Shown: positions 35,641 through 44,622 of the stretch, piece by piece | Position numbering within the stretch: position 1 is the first letter of the stretch | Layout of the letters: each line of letters begins with the position of its first letter | Assembly: GCA_052148435.1 (NCBI GenBank) | Contig: JBKQIF010000031.1 | Coordinates: 1 to 64,000 of the forward strand | DNA from: JBEKYD01 sp052148435 | Lineage (GTDB): Bacteria > Acidobacteriota > Terriglobia > Bryobacterales > Bryobacteraceae | Direction: 5' to 3' | Length of the DNA stretch: 64,000 bases | The notes under the pieces: generated by a model | Databases searched by the model: none | What the model was told of the DNA's origin: nothing | Seen by the model: the letters and a program-made list of their open reading frames with translations, nothing else | Program-made: the position numbers and the translations under genes

Positions 35641-35871
35641 TCACGGCTCCTCAGGGAGCGGTTCATCTCCACCGGCCGCCAGAGGGAAGCTCTCGATCCT
35701 GGGCCTGAATTCGGGGATTGGTTGCGGGTGCTCATCGAGCGCCACTTCGCAGTCGCAGCAATCGCTGCAGCGGTGGCACTTGTCGCACAGGTGATTCCGG
35801 CAAGCGTCCTTGGTGCAGCGGACGCAGATGAGCGTGGATTCCTCGCCGCAAATACTACAGGTAAACGCCAT
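35641..35871 (-). CDS. Small Cys-rich zinc-finger-like protein
   Basis: This 76-residue protein has a dense Cys/His cluster in its first 45 residues: CSICGEESTLICVRCTKDAC, then CDKCHRCSDCCDC. This pattern could bind two zinc ions, like B-box or HIT-type fingers. The acidic C-terminus looks disordered. The gene lies seven bases after the next upstream gene on this strand, so they probably share a transcript. Function is unknown. Confidence 0.68.
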   Translation of the reverse strand: MAFTCSICGEESTLICVRCTKDACRNHLCDKCHRCSDCCDCEVALDEHPQPIPEFRPRIESFPLAAGGDEPLPEEP

Positions 35872-35878
35872 CGGGTTC

Positions 35879-36442
35879 TTATTTCTTCTTTCCCGCCGTT
35901 TGCGGAGCGGTCACCAGCGCCCGGCAGCGTTGGGCTTCTTCGTCCATTACCCGGAGCTGCTGTTCCTGCTCGGCCGCCAATTGCACCAGATAGCGCTCGA
36001 GACGATCGCGGCTGGGCCCGGCCTGGGCCCGCAAGCTGGCCAATGCTTCGGCGTCGCGGGGATTCTGGTACCTCCGCATTCCATCCTCCAGCGACAACAG
36101 CATCAGATCCAGCCCATCCAGGCGAAACAGCAGCGACATGCCGCCGGCCAGGCGCTCGGGATTGTGCGCCAGGCTCCCCGATTCTTCCTGGACCGCGCGC
36201 GCCTGCTCGCGGCTCGATTGTAACTGTTCCAGATAGGTCTCCGACGCTCCCCGGTCGAGCCAGGCGCGAACATCGACGCGGTCCAGAGCCGGCAGCAGGC
36301 GGCCGACATGCGCACCGAGGTCCTGGATTACCGGCCCGATCTCCCAGCTCGTCTCCAGCCCCGCCGGCGGTTGCGGCGGCGTCTGACCGCAGAGCGTCGC
36401 AGCCCAGCAAAGAACTGCCATCCCTACGCCAATGCCTCTCAT
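35879..36442 (-). CDS. Secreted coiled-coil protein, unknown function
   Basis: This 187-residue protein has a signal peptide (AVLCWAATLCGQ) and a helical, coiled-coil-rich mature part (SRDRLERYLVQLAAEQEQQL). It lies in a run of minus-strand envelope genes after the FecR-domain gene (82-base gap). I do not recognise the family. Confidence 0.6.
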   Translation of the reverse strand: MRGIGVGMAVLCWAATLCGQTPPQPPAGLETSWEIGPVIQDLGAHVGRLLPALDRVDVRAWLDRGASETYLEQLQSSREQARAVQEESGSLAHNPERLAGGMSLLFRLDGLDLMLLSLEDGMRRYQNPRDAEALASLRAQAGPSRDRLERYLVQLAAEQEQQLRVMDEEAQRCRALVTAPQTAGKKK

Positions 36443-36524
36443 TCTTCGACTCTAGCACGGCAGGAGCGGAGATCGAGCGGCGCGGAAATGTGGGCCATAC
36501 GCCACCCGCGGCAGCAGACGGCCA

Positions 36525-37325
36525 TCAGTGGCCGGTGGTGGAGGGAGCCGAAGGAGCCGTCGGCGCCGAAGGAGCCGTCGGCGCAGTCGGCGGTGCAGGC
36601 GCGGTGGTCGTGCCGGTGCCGCCCTTGCCTTTATCGCCTTGCGCACCGCCGCCCGCACCGGGGATCCCCAACGGGCCGCCGCCGCCTTTCTGGCCATAGA
36701 CCGCTTGGTACACGGCCTGCTCGGCGGCTTTGAGCACGGCGCGTAAGATCGCTCCGCGATCGATTCCCGCCTGCGCCAGTGGCTGGCCGCGGTAAATGCG
36801 AATCGAATCGCCGGCCTTCAACTGCGGCTCAGGACCCGGCATGGTGGTGTTGCGAACTTGAACCAGACCCTCGTCCACGGTGATGAAGGTGGTGCCATCG
36901 GTATCCTCCACCACTACGTCGAACACCGTGCCGCGCACCGAAACCACCGCCGTGGGCGTGGTGACGTTCTTCGGGTTGGGGCCCTTCGAATGATCGATGA
37001 AGACCTTCACCCGGCCGATCAGCACGTTGAGCAAGTCGCTCAAACTCGGCCAATTGTCGCGGAAGGTAACTTGGGAATTCTCGAAGACTTCGAAAGTGCT
37101 GCCGTCGGGAATCTGAAACTTGGCGTAGCTGTTCGGGCCGGTGACGACGATCTGTTTCACGCGCAGCGATTCGCCCACGTAGAGCGCCTGTTGGACACCA
37201 TCTTTGAGGAAGGAAACCTGTCCCGTCTCGACCAGAACTTTGGCAGCGTATTCCTGTTGTGCCTGGAGCGGCGCCAGACACGCTACGGCGGCAACCGCCA
37301 CCAGCAGCCCGCCCCGCAACCGCAT
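36525..37325 (-). CDS. Secreted FecR-domain protein
   Basis: This 266-residue protein has a signal peptide (GGLLVAVAAVACLAPLQAQ), then a FecR beta-rich domain (about 25-170; QVTFRDNWPSLSDLLNVLIG and VVSVRGTVFDVVVEDTDGTT are typical). The C-terminal tail of Gly, Pro, Thr and Ala is low-complexity. The start at 37325 has GGAG at a suitable distance; 37346 and 37370 are alternatives. Stand-alone FecR domains are exported and may bind peptidoglycan or partner proteins. No TonB receptor or sigma factor is adjacent, so a FecI/FecR switch is not supported. Confidence 0.82.
   Translation of the reverse strand: MRLRGGLLVAVAAVACLAPLQAQQEYAAKVLVETGQVSFLKDGVQQALYVGESLRVKQIVVTGPNSYAKFQIPDGSTFEVFENSQVTFRDNWPSLSDLLNVLIGRVKVFIDHSKGPNPKNVTTPTAVVSVRGTVFDVVVEDTDGTTFITVDEGLVQVRNTTMPGPEPQLKAGDSIRIYRGQPLAQAGIDRGAILRAVLKAAEQAVYQAVYGQKGGGGPLGIPGAGGGAQGDKGKGGTGTTTAPAPPTAPTAPSAPTAPSAPSTTGH
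36541..36592. repeat. Short tandem repeat in the FecR gene tail
   Basis: An 18-base unit containing GGAGCCGTCGGCGC recurs about two and a half times. It encodes the TAPSAP-type repeats at the C-terminus and could vary in copy number. Confidence 0.5.
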
Positions 37326-37510
37326 TCGCCGCCAACTCCGCAACATAAGTCTGGCTGTCAAGCTGGACACACTAGGCCGCCCCGCCTGCTAAGACTTTAC
37401 AGTCTAGCACCAAACATGCATAGCAACCAGGGGACCGTACTTGACTTTGGTAGACAAACCGTGAAATTTCATCAAGTTAATAGGGCGGTCAGCCGATAGT
37501 GTAGGGTAGA

Positions 37511-39406
37511 ATGAAAGCGGCCGTGTGTCATAAAGGAACAGCCACCGTACCAGTGCTGGTCGCCGCCGTGCTTTCGTGGAACGGCGGCATCGCCCACGCG
37601 CAGCAGCCGGTCGAATGGCGCAAGGTGGGCGGCACCAGCGTAGCGCTCGATTTGTCGGGCCCGGCCACCGGCGCAGTCGCGCGCGTGTGGTACGGCCCCA
37701 ATGGCGCGACGCTGTACGCGGAAACCCGCGCGGGAAAGGTTTTTCGCTCCACCGACCTGGAAACCTGGTCCCTGGCCGTCGCGCCCGCCGAGCCGGCGCC
37801 GCCCGCTGCGGCCGTGGTTGCCCGGCTGCCCGAATCCGGTTCGCGCGCGGTCTCTCTGGCCTCCGATCCTGGCGCTGCCTTTGCCTTGGGCCAACAGCTC
37901 TATCGGTCCGACGACGGCGGCCGCTCGTGGACCGACCTGACCGGCTTCAAGAGTTCTTCGGTGGTGGGCGGCGGATTGCACGATATCGCAGTCGCCGCCG
38001 GGCTGCGCGACCGGATAGTAGTAGCCAACGATTACGGGGTCTGGCGTTCGGCGGATGGCGGGCTCTCGTGGTCCGGCCTCAACGAAGGATTGCCGAACCT
38101 GGCGGTGCGCCGCATTCTGGCTACGCCCACCGGCACTTCTGGAATACGCGTCGAAGCGGAAGCCTTTGGAACCCTCGAATTGACCCCCGGTGCGGCGGTG
38201 TGGCACCCGGTGGAATCCGCGGCCGGAAACTCGCCGGCGGTTTTGAATGCCCGCTACGCCCGCCAATTGCAGGCCGACGTCACCGCCGTCGGAGTTTCCG
38301 GCGAGACGGTCTATGCGGGGACGTCGGAGGCACGCATCTGGGTTTCGCTCGACGGCGGCCGGACGTTCCCCAACCCGCCGGAGCAGAACGGCAGCGGACG
38401 CGTGGAGCGGATCTGGGTGGATAGCGCCTCGCCGCGCGTGGCGCTGGCGGTCGTCGGCGGCGCCTCGCCGCGCGTATTGCGTACTACCAACAGCGGTGGT
38501 TTCTGGGATTCGCTGGACGGCGATTTGCCTGCCGGCGCGGCCCATGGCATTACGGCCGACCGTGCGGCCGGCGCGGTGTACGTGGCCACCGACGCGGGCG
38601 TCTTTTATGGCCAGGCGGATCTCGAAAACGCCAGCGTCGACCCGCTCCAATGGCGGAAACTCACTGGCCAGTTGCCATCGGCGCCAGCTACCGACGTACG
38701 GCTCGATCCGGCCGGGGTGCAACTCTACGCCGCGCTCGACGGTTACGGAGTTTACGCCGCGGCCGCGCCGCACCGCACGCGCAGTCCGCGCATTGTCAAC
38801 GCCGCCGATTTCAGTACTCGTGCCGCCGCTCCCGGATCGCTGCTGAGCGTGGTGGGCGCGCGGGTAGGCTCGGCCCGCGGGGGCGAAATGGATTTTCCGG
38901 TTCTGGCCGCCTCCGACAACGAATCCCAGATCCAGGTTCCATTTGAGGCCAGCGGCCCCAGCGTGGCGCTGGCTCTCGATACCAACCGGGGGCCTGTCAC
39001 CATGGGGCTGCCGGTGGAAGCGGTTTCGCCGGCGATTTTGCTTTCGCGCGAGGGCGCGCCCGCGATCTTCGATGCCGACACCGAAATGCCGCTCGATGCC
39101 GGCAATCCGGTTCACTCTCAGGGCCGTATCCTGATCATGGCTACCGGCCTCGGCCGGGTGCAGCCGAACTGGCCGACCGGCGTGCCCGCGCCGCAACAGG
39201 ATCCACCCGCGGTGGTAGCGCCGGTCACGGCTTCGCTCGATGGCGCACCGGTCGCCGTCACGCGCGCCACGCTGGCTCCCGGCTACGTCGGCTTCTACCA
39301 GATCGAAGTGCAGATGCCCGCCGTCGCCAACGCCGGAACTTCGGAGCTGTGGATCGGCGCCGGCGGCACGGAAAGCAACCGAATCCAGATCGTGGTTGCG
39401 CCGTAG
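37511..39406 (+). CDS. Secreted beta-propeller protein with Solibacter-type C-terminal domain
   Basis: This 631-residue exported protein has BNR/sialidase-like propeller repeats (RSDDGGRSWTDLTG, RSADGGLSWSGLNEGL, VSLDGGRTFPNP). Its C-terminal domain of about 210 residues begins RIVNAADFSTRAAAPGSLLS and ends in ESNRIQIVVAP. That domain matches my knowledge of TIGR03437, found mainly in Candidatus Solibacter. BNR repeats suggest a surface or secreted binding role. No catalytic residues of a sialidase are evident. Confidence 0.8.
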   Translation: MKAAVCHKGTATVPVLVAAVLSWNGGIAHAQQPVEWRKVGGTSVALDLSGPATGAVARVWYGPNGATLYAETRAGKVFRSTDLETWSLAVAPAEPAPPAAAVVARLPESGSRAVSLASDPGAAFALGQQLYRSDDGGRSWTDLTGFKSSSVVGGGLHDIAVAAGLRDRIVVANDYGVWRSADGGLSWSGLNEGLPNLAVRRILATPTGTSGIRVEAEAFGTLELTPGAAVWHPVESAAGNSPAVLNARYARQLQADVTAVGVSGETVYAGTSEARIWVSLDGGRTFPNPPEQNGSGRVERIWVDSASPRVALAVVGGASPRVLRTTNSGGFWDSLDGDLPAGAAHGITADRAAGAVYVATDAGVFYGQADLENASVDPLQWRKLTGQLPSAPATDVRLDPAGVQLYAALDGYGVYAAAAPHRTRSPRIVNAADFSTRAAAPGSLLSVVGARVGSARGGEMDFPVLAASDNESQIQVPFEASGPSVALALDTNRGPVTMGLPVEAVSPAILLSREGAPAIFDADTEMPLDAGNPVHSQGRILIMATGLGRVQPNWPTGVPAPQQDPPAVVAPVTASLDGAPVAVTRATLAPGYVGFYQIEVQMPAVANAGTSELWIGAGGTESNRIQIVVAP

Positions 39407-39848
39407 TGGAGCAGACTCTCAGTCTGCCACGCCTGGACTCGTCCCGGCGCTTGTCTGGTTGGGGCTGCACTGCCCTGTGGGGCGGGCCTCCAGGTCTGCG
39501 GTCGACCGCCCGGCCGGATCGACGCGCCCGTTCGCGCCCAGCCGGTCTGCGGAGCAGCGCCTCATTTCGAAACCCAGCCGAAGGCCGACGGACGCCGAAC
39601 TTGGCGCTCAAGCTGAAAATACCACCGGCAGTAGTGTTTACCAGGACGAATCCGGTCCACGATAAGTCCGACCTCCGAGCTTCATCCAACATCTGCTGAC
39701 ACCGAACTCGGCACGGCACGCGCTCGTTCCGCTCCGGCTACCCCCGGATCCCCAAGCAGCGAAGGCCGCGCGGGCTGTGTTCGACAATCCGCCGTGGCCG
39801 GAATCCATCGGGAAAGCGCGATAACGGCACGGCAGCTGGGCATAAGGT
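39407..39848. other. Gene-free stretch carrying a dispersed repeat
   Basis: This 442-base stretch between convergent genes includes a repeat at 39476-39507, described separately. Otherwise no convincing gene is seen; the open frames on both strands have the composition of shadow frames. Confidence 0.55.
39476..39507 (+). repeat. Dispersed repeat, left copy
   Basis: This 32-base element beginning TGTGGGGCGG and ending GCGGTCGACC matches 40760-40791 in inverted orientation at 28 of 32 positions. The two copies flank the hypothetical gene at 39849-40577. Confidence 0.65.
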
Positions 39849-40577
39849 TCAGTAAGGGTAGAAGTCATGCCCGCGAACCTTGAAATGCTCCGCGATCTCA
39901 GCGAAGAAGGACTCGGCGGCTTGAGCGTACATATGGAGGAGTTTTTCGCTCACAAAGAGGTCTTCTCCTGAGAGCGGCGCGACAACTGGTCCCGTCGGAG
40001 GACTGACCCCAACCTCGCTATAGAACTCCGCATGGGCCGGATTGCTGAAAAGCTCTGCGCGCACAGACCTCAATTGTCTTTCTGACGGGCCTTCCCCGTG
40101 CTTGACGGCATTCGCCACGAGGCGAAGCTCATCGATCATCGCCCAAGAGGGAAGGGTTTCGAAATCAAGGTGAAGATGGGCGAGATACCACTCGGCGACT
40201 TTCTCCATTTTCGAATCCTTTAAGGGCATGCCAGAGAAGGATGCGTCGCGACTAAAAGCGGCAAGTTGCTGTTCGGTCAGGTGAAAGAGCCCGGCCGCCA
40301 AAAGGTTCAGCATGGTCTGGCGGAGAGAAGCCATCATTTCATACCAGCTCAGGGCGCGAGCTTCTGCAGACTCCGCAACGCTCGCAATGTCGGTGTCATC
40401 GCCATACTCTCCCGCAGGCTGAGCCAGGACGCGATTGTAGTGGCTCGCCATTTGGCTCGCTCGCTCGTCCAGATTTCCGAAGGTGGGAAGAACATCACGG
40501 AAAATATACCTGCGAAATGCGATTATCGGTCCGGCAATCCAGCCGCCGATTTGTGCCTCCAAATAGCTGCCATCCAC
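39849..40577 (-). CDS. Hypothetical protein, possibly HEPN-like
   Basis: This 242-residue, mostly helical, soluble protein starts at GTG (40577). It contains MIDELRLVANAVKHGEG, which resembles the R-X(n)-N-XX-KH helix of HEPN-like proteins, and ends FKVRGHDFYPY. No signal peptide or membrane helix is seen. It stands alone between inverted copies of a dispersed repeat, in a lower-GC patch than its neighbours, which suggests later acquisition. The HEPN link is weak and I do not assign a function. Confidence 0.6.
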   Translation of the reverse strand: MDGSYLEAQIGGWIAGPIIAFRRYIFRDVLPTFGNLDERASQMASHYNRVLAQPAGEYGDDTDIASVAESAEARALSWYEMMASLRQTMLNLLAAGLFHLTEQQLAAFSRDASFSGMPLKDSKMEKVAEWYLAHLHLDFETLPSWAMIDELRLVANAVKHGEGPSERQLRSVRAELFSNPAHAEFYSEVGVSPPTGPVVAPLSGEDLFVSEKLLHMYAQAAESFFAEIAEHFKVRGHDFYPY

Positions 40578-40759
40578 ACCGTTAATAATATTCTGTTACA
40601 CGCGGGTCCGTGGGTGCTCCGGCGGTGGCGAGGAATTGGGGTAAGGACGGCAACTCGGCTAAGAATCCGTCTTAAGCTCACTCCCGGGATAACGGCAAGG
40701 CGGCAACGGGCGAGCGACCTCCGCTCTGTCTTGGCGCGGGTGCTTGGCGGCGACGAGAA

Positions 40760-40791
40760 GGTCGACCGCGGACCCGGCGGTCCGCCCCACA
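40760..40791 (-). repeat. Dispersed repeat, right copy (inverted)
   Basis: This is the inverted partner of 39476-39507. It lies 10 bases beyond the stop of the acylase gene. Confidence 0.65.
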
Positions 40792-40801
40792 AAAAGCCCA
40801 T

Positions 40802-43000
40802 TCACTCGCCTGGGTGGTATTCCCGTTCCGTGTGGCCGCGGAGCTCGTCGCGGTAGAAGTAGACGTCGCGCAGGTCGCCGGTGCTGTAGCGCGCGGCCTG
40901 ATCGTTGAAGTGCTTCGACGCCGGGTCGCCGCTCTCGCCGCCGGCGCTTACGGCCTTGGCCCGCACCTGCTGGCCGAACTCCACCACGGCGACGAAGCTG
41001 TTGCCGCTGGTGCCATACCATTTTTTTGTGCCGGGGTAAGCGCGCGCCCCGAACGAAGCCAGCGAACCCCAGATCGCGGAAGTGAAGCCGACCGGAATGC
41101 TGGGTTTGGCGTCGTTGAAGGGTTGAACGATGTCGCCGGTCAGTCGCTGGAATCGATTGATTTCGCCCCACGGCGTTTCCCATTTGCCGAAATCGGCGGC
41201 CAGCCTATCAGACGCGGCCGCTAGCGACTGGAGGAGTTGTTCGGTAGGTGCCCGGCTGCCGATGTAGTCCTCGGCGGACATGCCGGCTCTTCCGGCATCG
41301 GCGGTCACGCGCCGCCGGATTTCCTCGCCCCAGAACACGGCTAGGGACGTCGGAACGGAGTTCACGGCCCAGCGGAGGTCCCAGTTGCGCAGGAGTCCGA
41401 TTTGGCCGGCCAATTTGGCTTTCAGCGGATGGTCGGAGGCGGCTTGGTCCCAGGCACGGATCAGGGCGGGCAGCGGTTTTTCAAACCACGTCAGGTAACT
41501 GTCGTAGGCGGCGGCAATCAGCGAGTCGAGGGTGAAATTCCTGGTGTTTTCGAGCACTCTGACGGCGTGCAATCCGCGCGCCGATTCGCCGCCGGTTTCC
41601 ACATATACGGGATAGTCTTCTTTTTTCGGACTGCTCGGCCCAGCCGCGGACCAGGGCCAATTGTTGGTGTTGTAGAGCCAGCCGCTGGCGGGGTTCAACA
41701 GGTGGGGCGTCTCGTCGATGGAAAGCAGCCCGTGCCATTCGGTGGCGGGATCGCTGCCATCCACCGGTCTGGTCCAATCGAAGCGCGTGTCGCGCTTGGG
41801 AATGAAGTTGCCGTGGAAGTAGGCGATGTCGCCATCGGCATCGGCGAAGATGGTGTTGTTGGACGAGTTGGTGTGCAGCTCCATGGTCTGGCGGAACGAT
41901 TTGTAATCCTTCGCCTTGGTGCGGGTATAGGACTGGGTGAGCGCCTTCACCGGCTCTTGCATGAGGCGGACGCTCACCCACTTGCCATTCGCCTCACGCA
42001 CGATCGGTCCGTGGTGGGTACGGAAAACGGTGAATTTCTTTTCGGCCATGCCTTGGGCGGTTTTATAGGGGACAGCGATCTCGGCCACGACGACCCGGCG
42101 TTCCTCGTTCCCGTACTTGTAATGGAAACCGTCGCCCTTCCTGACTACGGTTTCGAGATACTCGTCAATGGCATCGACGCCGCTGGAGGTGTGCATCCAG
42201 CCGGCGCGATCATTGAAACCCTGGTAGATGAAGAACTGTCCCCAGGTGACGGCGCCGTAGGCGTTCAAGCCTTCGTCGCTCACCATCTGCAGCTCCGAGC
42301 GGAAGAAGAAAGAAGTGTGGGGATTGAGGAGCAGAAGGGCGTGGTGGGCGACGGTATTGGAGGGCGCGATGGCGATGCCGTTCGATCCGGTGGGCTCAGG
42401 CGGTTGGGCTTCAGAGTCCGCCAAAGGCGCCGGCGGGGCTTCGGGACGGTGACGGTAGAACGCCGCGAGCTGGCCGAGATTCACGCGCTCGATGTCGGCG
42501 CCGATGCTGCCCTCGGTGAAGCTCAGCGCCATCCAGGGCTCAAATCGCCGGATGACCTTGGGTTTCACCTCGGGGTGCTTGGAAAGATAGTAGTTCAGGC
42601 CGTCGGCGAAGGCGTTCATGAGCGACTGGAGCCAGGCCGGACTGGCGGCGTACTGAGTCTTCAGGGCGGCTGGATCGATGAAGAGCTTCATGCGCAGGTC
42701 CCGATAAATCTCGGATTCGCCGTCAGCCTCCGCCAGGCGCCCCATGCCATTGATGTAGTTCATCTCGACGCGGTTGAAGTCGTCTTCGGCTTGGGCGTAC
42801 ACCGTGCCGAAGACCGTGTCGGCGTCGGTTTTGCCGTAGACGTGGGCGATGCCGTGGTCGTCGCGGACGATGGTGACGTTGCGCGCCTCCCGCTCCGAGC
42901 GCGCGAGTTCCGGGTCCTTGGCCGTCTGGGACCAAGCCGCGGTGCACGCGGCCGCGAGCATGAGGACAAACGCCTTGGTGAGGCGAGATTGGTATTTCAT
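40802..43000 (-). CDS. Periplasmic penicillin-acylase-family (Ntn) amidohydrolase
   Basis: This 732-residue protein has a signal peptide (FVLMLAAACTAAWSQ) followed by the alpha chain and a beta chain that begins at a catalytic serine, Ser206 in EPTGSNGIAIAPS. These enzymes cleave themselves before that residue and then hydrolyse amide bonds, for example in N-acyl-homoserine lactones or beta-lactam side chains. DDHGIAHVYGKTDADTVFG and NNTIFADADGDIAYFHGNF are family features. The protein is exported. The substrate is not known. It is probably transcribed apart from the dehydratase operon upstream because a hairpin lies between. Confidence 0.9.
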   Translation of the reverse strand: MKYQSRLTKAFVLMLAAACTAAWSQTAKDPELARSEREARNVTIVRDDHGIAHVYGKTDADTVFGTVYAQAEDDFNRVEMNYINGMGRLAEADGESEIYRDLRMKLFIDPAALKTQYAASPAWLQSLMNAFADGLNYYLSKHPEVKPKVIRRFEPWMALSFTEGSIGADIERVNLGQLAAFYRHRPEAPPAPLADSEAQPPEPTGSNGIAIAPSNTVAHHALLLLNPHTSFFFRSELQMVSDEGLNAYGAVTWGQFFIYQGFNDRAGWMHTSSGVDAIDEYLETVVRKGDGFHYKYGNEERRVVVAEIAVPYKTAQGMAEKKFTVFRTHHGPIVREANGKWVSVRLMQEPVKALTQSYTRTKAKDYKSFRQTMELHTNSSNNTIFADADGDIAYFHGNFIPKRDTRFDWTRPVDGSDPATEWHGLLSIDETPHLLNPASGWLYNTNNWPWSAAGPSSPKKEDYPVYVETGGESARGLHAVRVLENTRNFTLDSLIAAAYDSYLTWFEKPLPALIRAWDQAASDHPLKAKLAGQIGLLRNWDLRWAVNSVPTSLAVFWGEEIRRRVTADAGRAGMSAEDYIGSRAPTEQLLQSLAAASDRLAADFGKWETPWGEINRFQRLTGDIVQPFNDAKPSIPVGFTSAIWGSLASFGARAYPGTKKWYGTSGNSFVAVVEFGQQVRAKAVSAGGESGDPASKHFNDQAARYSTGDLRDVYFYRDELRGHTEREYHPGE

Positions 43001-43403
43001 GGGTGGATCTTCTCGATTCTAGCCCGGCGCTGGCTCAGTTTGGTGATGCGCGTTTTGTGCATTCTTGTGCATGTGGGTTTGGTCGAGGGCGCGGCAGGCT
43101 TAGCTTCGAAGAGGCAGTGCAGGGCCGGTTCGAACGTCGCGTAAGTGGTTGTAATTGCGTTGCTTAGCCGCGGAGATGGCTTCGTTTGGTGATGCCTTAC
43201 AGCCTGCCGGAGGACGGCTGGGCATGGCTTGGGCATTTTTGTGCATAAAGCTCATCGGGCACGGCACGCCGAGGCGGGTTAAAGCGCCTGCCTGTGGCAG
43301 CCCCGATTGCTTCAACGGAAATAATCGCTATTGCCGCCAATAGCGCCGACTCTCAAAGTGAAGAACAGGTTGCGAGCAGGGTGTGCGCCTCACCCGAACA
43401 GGA
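43001..43403. other. Gene-free stretch between acylase and dehydratase genes
   Basis: This 403-base stretch holds the hairpin at 43326-43345. It also contains two similar segments, each with TTTGGTGATGC (near 43037 and 43184) and TTGTGCAT (near 43064 and 43239), suggesting an old duplication. No gene is supported. Confidence 0.5.
43326..43345 (-). terminator. Possible intrinsic terminator of the TonB receptor-dehydratase operon
   Basis: CGCTATTG and CAATAGCG form a perfect 8-bp stem with a four-base loop. On the minus strand it is followed by ATTATTT. It lies about 60 bases past the stop of the dehydratase gene. The T-tract is short, so efficiency is uncertain. Confidence 0.55.
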
Positions 43404-44555
43404 TCAGGCCTCCCGGAATGCCCGTTCCCGCAGTGCGCGCATGCACCCGATGCTGTAAGCTAAGCCGGCGCGGCTAAAGGCATTGTTCCGGTTACCAGCT
43501 CCGGGTGCCGGTGGCGTCGGCCCCATCCGTGGAATATGATCGGGGATCACAATGCCGTCAAACTCGACTTCACGCAGAGCCTTCATGATCCTGTACATGT
43601 CGTAATACCCATCGTCCATGAAGGTCTCAATAAAGTGAGGCAACGGAGCGCTGACATTGCGGAAATGGATTTTGAAGATCTTCTTCTGCGGGCCGAAGTA
43701 GCGGATCATCTCCTCAGGATCCTTACCCGTTAATTCCTTGCCACCCTCAAGCCAAGTGCCACAGCAGAGACAAAGGCCCACGTTGGGACTATCGGCAATC
43801 TCCATCGCTCGCTTATAGCCTTCGAAGTTGCCAAAAATGCAGCGTGGAACGCCTGCCAACACCGGGACAGGGGGATCATCGGGGTGGATTCCAATTTTCA
43901 CGCCAGCCTCTTCCGCCACTGGCACAACCTGTTTAATAAAATAGATGTAATTCTCCCAGATCTCTTCCTTCGTGAACACCCGACCATGGGAGAGAGGTTC
44001 CTTGTAGATTTTTTCGCCCCACGCGCCATATTTATTGGGGCTCGCCAGATCGAATTCCCTGGTATCGCAACCACGGATCTTTGCCCGGCCGCTACTCCAG
44101 ATGCCGTTGCCCATATGAGCATAAGTAGTGTAATAGATGCCGGCCTTGCCTAAGTAGCGAAGATAGTTCTTGTATTCCTCAATTTTTTGATCACGCCCAG
44201 GAAGATTCAGCGTCACCTCCGGGATATTATGCAGGCTGCCGCTCGGACCAACTCCGGAACCGATGTTGTAAACCTGGATGCCGCCGGATTCGAATCTCTG
44301 CCGCATGCGCGTGAACGATTCGGCGTTAGCGGTTTCCGGCGTGGCGCCAAGGCTCACGTATTCCACTCCAATCTGCGTCAGGAACAGCAGATCTTCATCG
44401 CTCGGGTCCGCCTGGTACGACGTGGCGATTTTAATGCCCGGAGGATACTGATGCACCGTAGCAGAAGCCCTGCCTGTCGATGCCAGCAGCACGGCCGCCG
44501 CCGAGGCCATCTTGGTAAAGTCTCTTCTTCCTAAACCAGACGTAAAATCTTTCAT
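43404..44555 (-). CDS. Tat-exported mannonate dehydratase-like TIM-barrel protein (UxuA type)
   Basis: This 383-residue protein has a twin-arginine leader (GLGRRDFTKMASAAAVLLAS) and a TIM barrel like UxuA mannonate dehydratase. GIHPDDPPVPVLAGVPRCIF, NVGLCLCCGTWLEGG and FKIHFRNVSAPLPHFIE hold the expected metal and substrate residues. UxuA converts D-mannonate to 2-keto-3-deoxygluconate. Export of such an enzyme is unusual. The ATG at 44555 is chosen because AAGAGGG lies nine bases upstream. It follows a second dehydratase gene after 67 bases. The exact substrate is inferred. Confidence 0.8.
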   Translation of the reverse strand: MKDFTSGLGRRDFTKMASAAAVLLASTGRASATVHQYPPGIKIATSYQADPSDEDLLFLTQIGVEYVSLGATPETANAESFTRMRQRFESGGIQVYNIGSGVGPSGSLHNIPEVTLNLPGRDQKIEEYKNYLRYLGKAGIYYTTYAHMGNGIWSSGRAKIRGCDTREFDLASPNKYGAWGEKIYKEPLSHGRVFTKEEIWENYIYFIKQVVPVAEEAGVKIGIHPDDPPVPVLAGVPRCIFGNFEGYKRAMEIADSPNVGLCLCCGTWLEGGKELTGKDPEEMIRYFGPQKKIFKIHFRNVSAPLPHFIETFMDDGYYDMYRIMKALREVEFDGIVIPDHIPRMGPTPPAPGAGNRNNAFSRAGLAYSIGCMRALRERAFREA

Positions 44556-44622
44556 TTCTCGGGCCCTCTTACGTTCCTCATTTGACAATCTCTTCTCTAA
44601 CCAACTATCTCCGGGAAACGCC

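Noticed and set aside
36525..37325. FecI-FecR-type iron signalling locus
   Set aside because: No extracytoplasmic sigma factor or TonB receptor is adjacent; only the FecR fold is present.
37472..39196. 574-codon minus-strand frame opposite the beta-propeller gene
   Set aside because: Antisense shadow; repeat units and the Solibacter-type domain are on the plus strand.
41402..43144. 580-codon plus-strand frame opposite the acylase gene
   Set aside because: It is antisense to a well-supported acylase and shows no domain, start signal or sensible composition.
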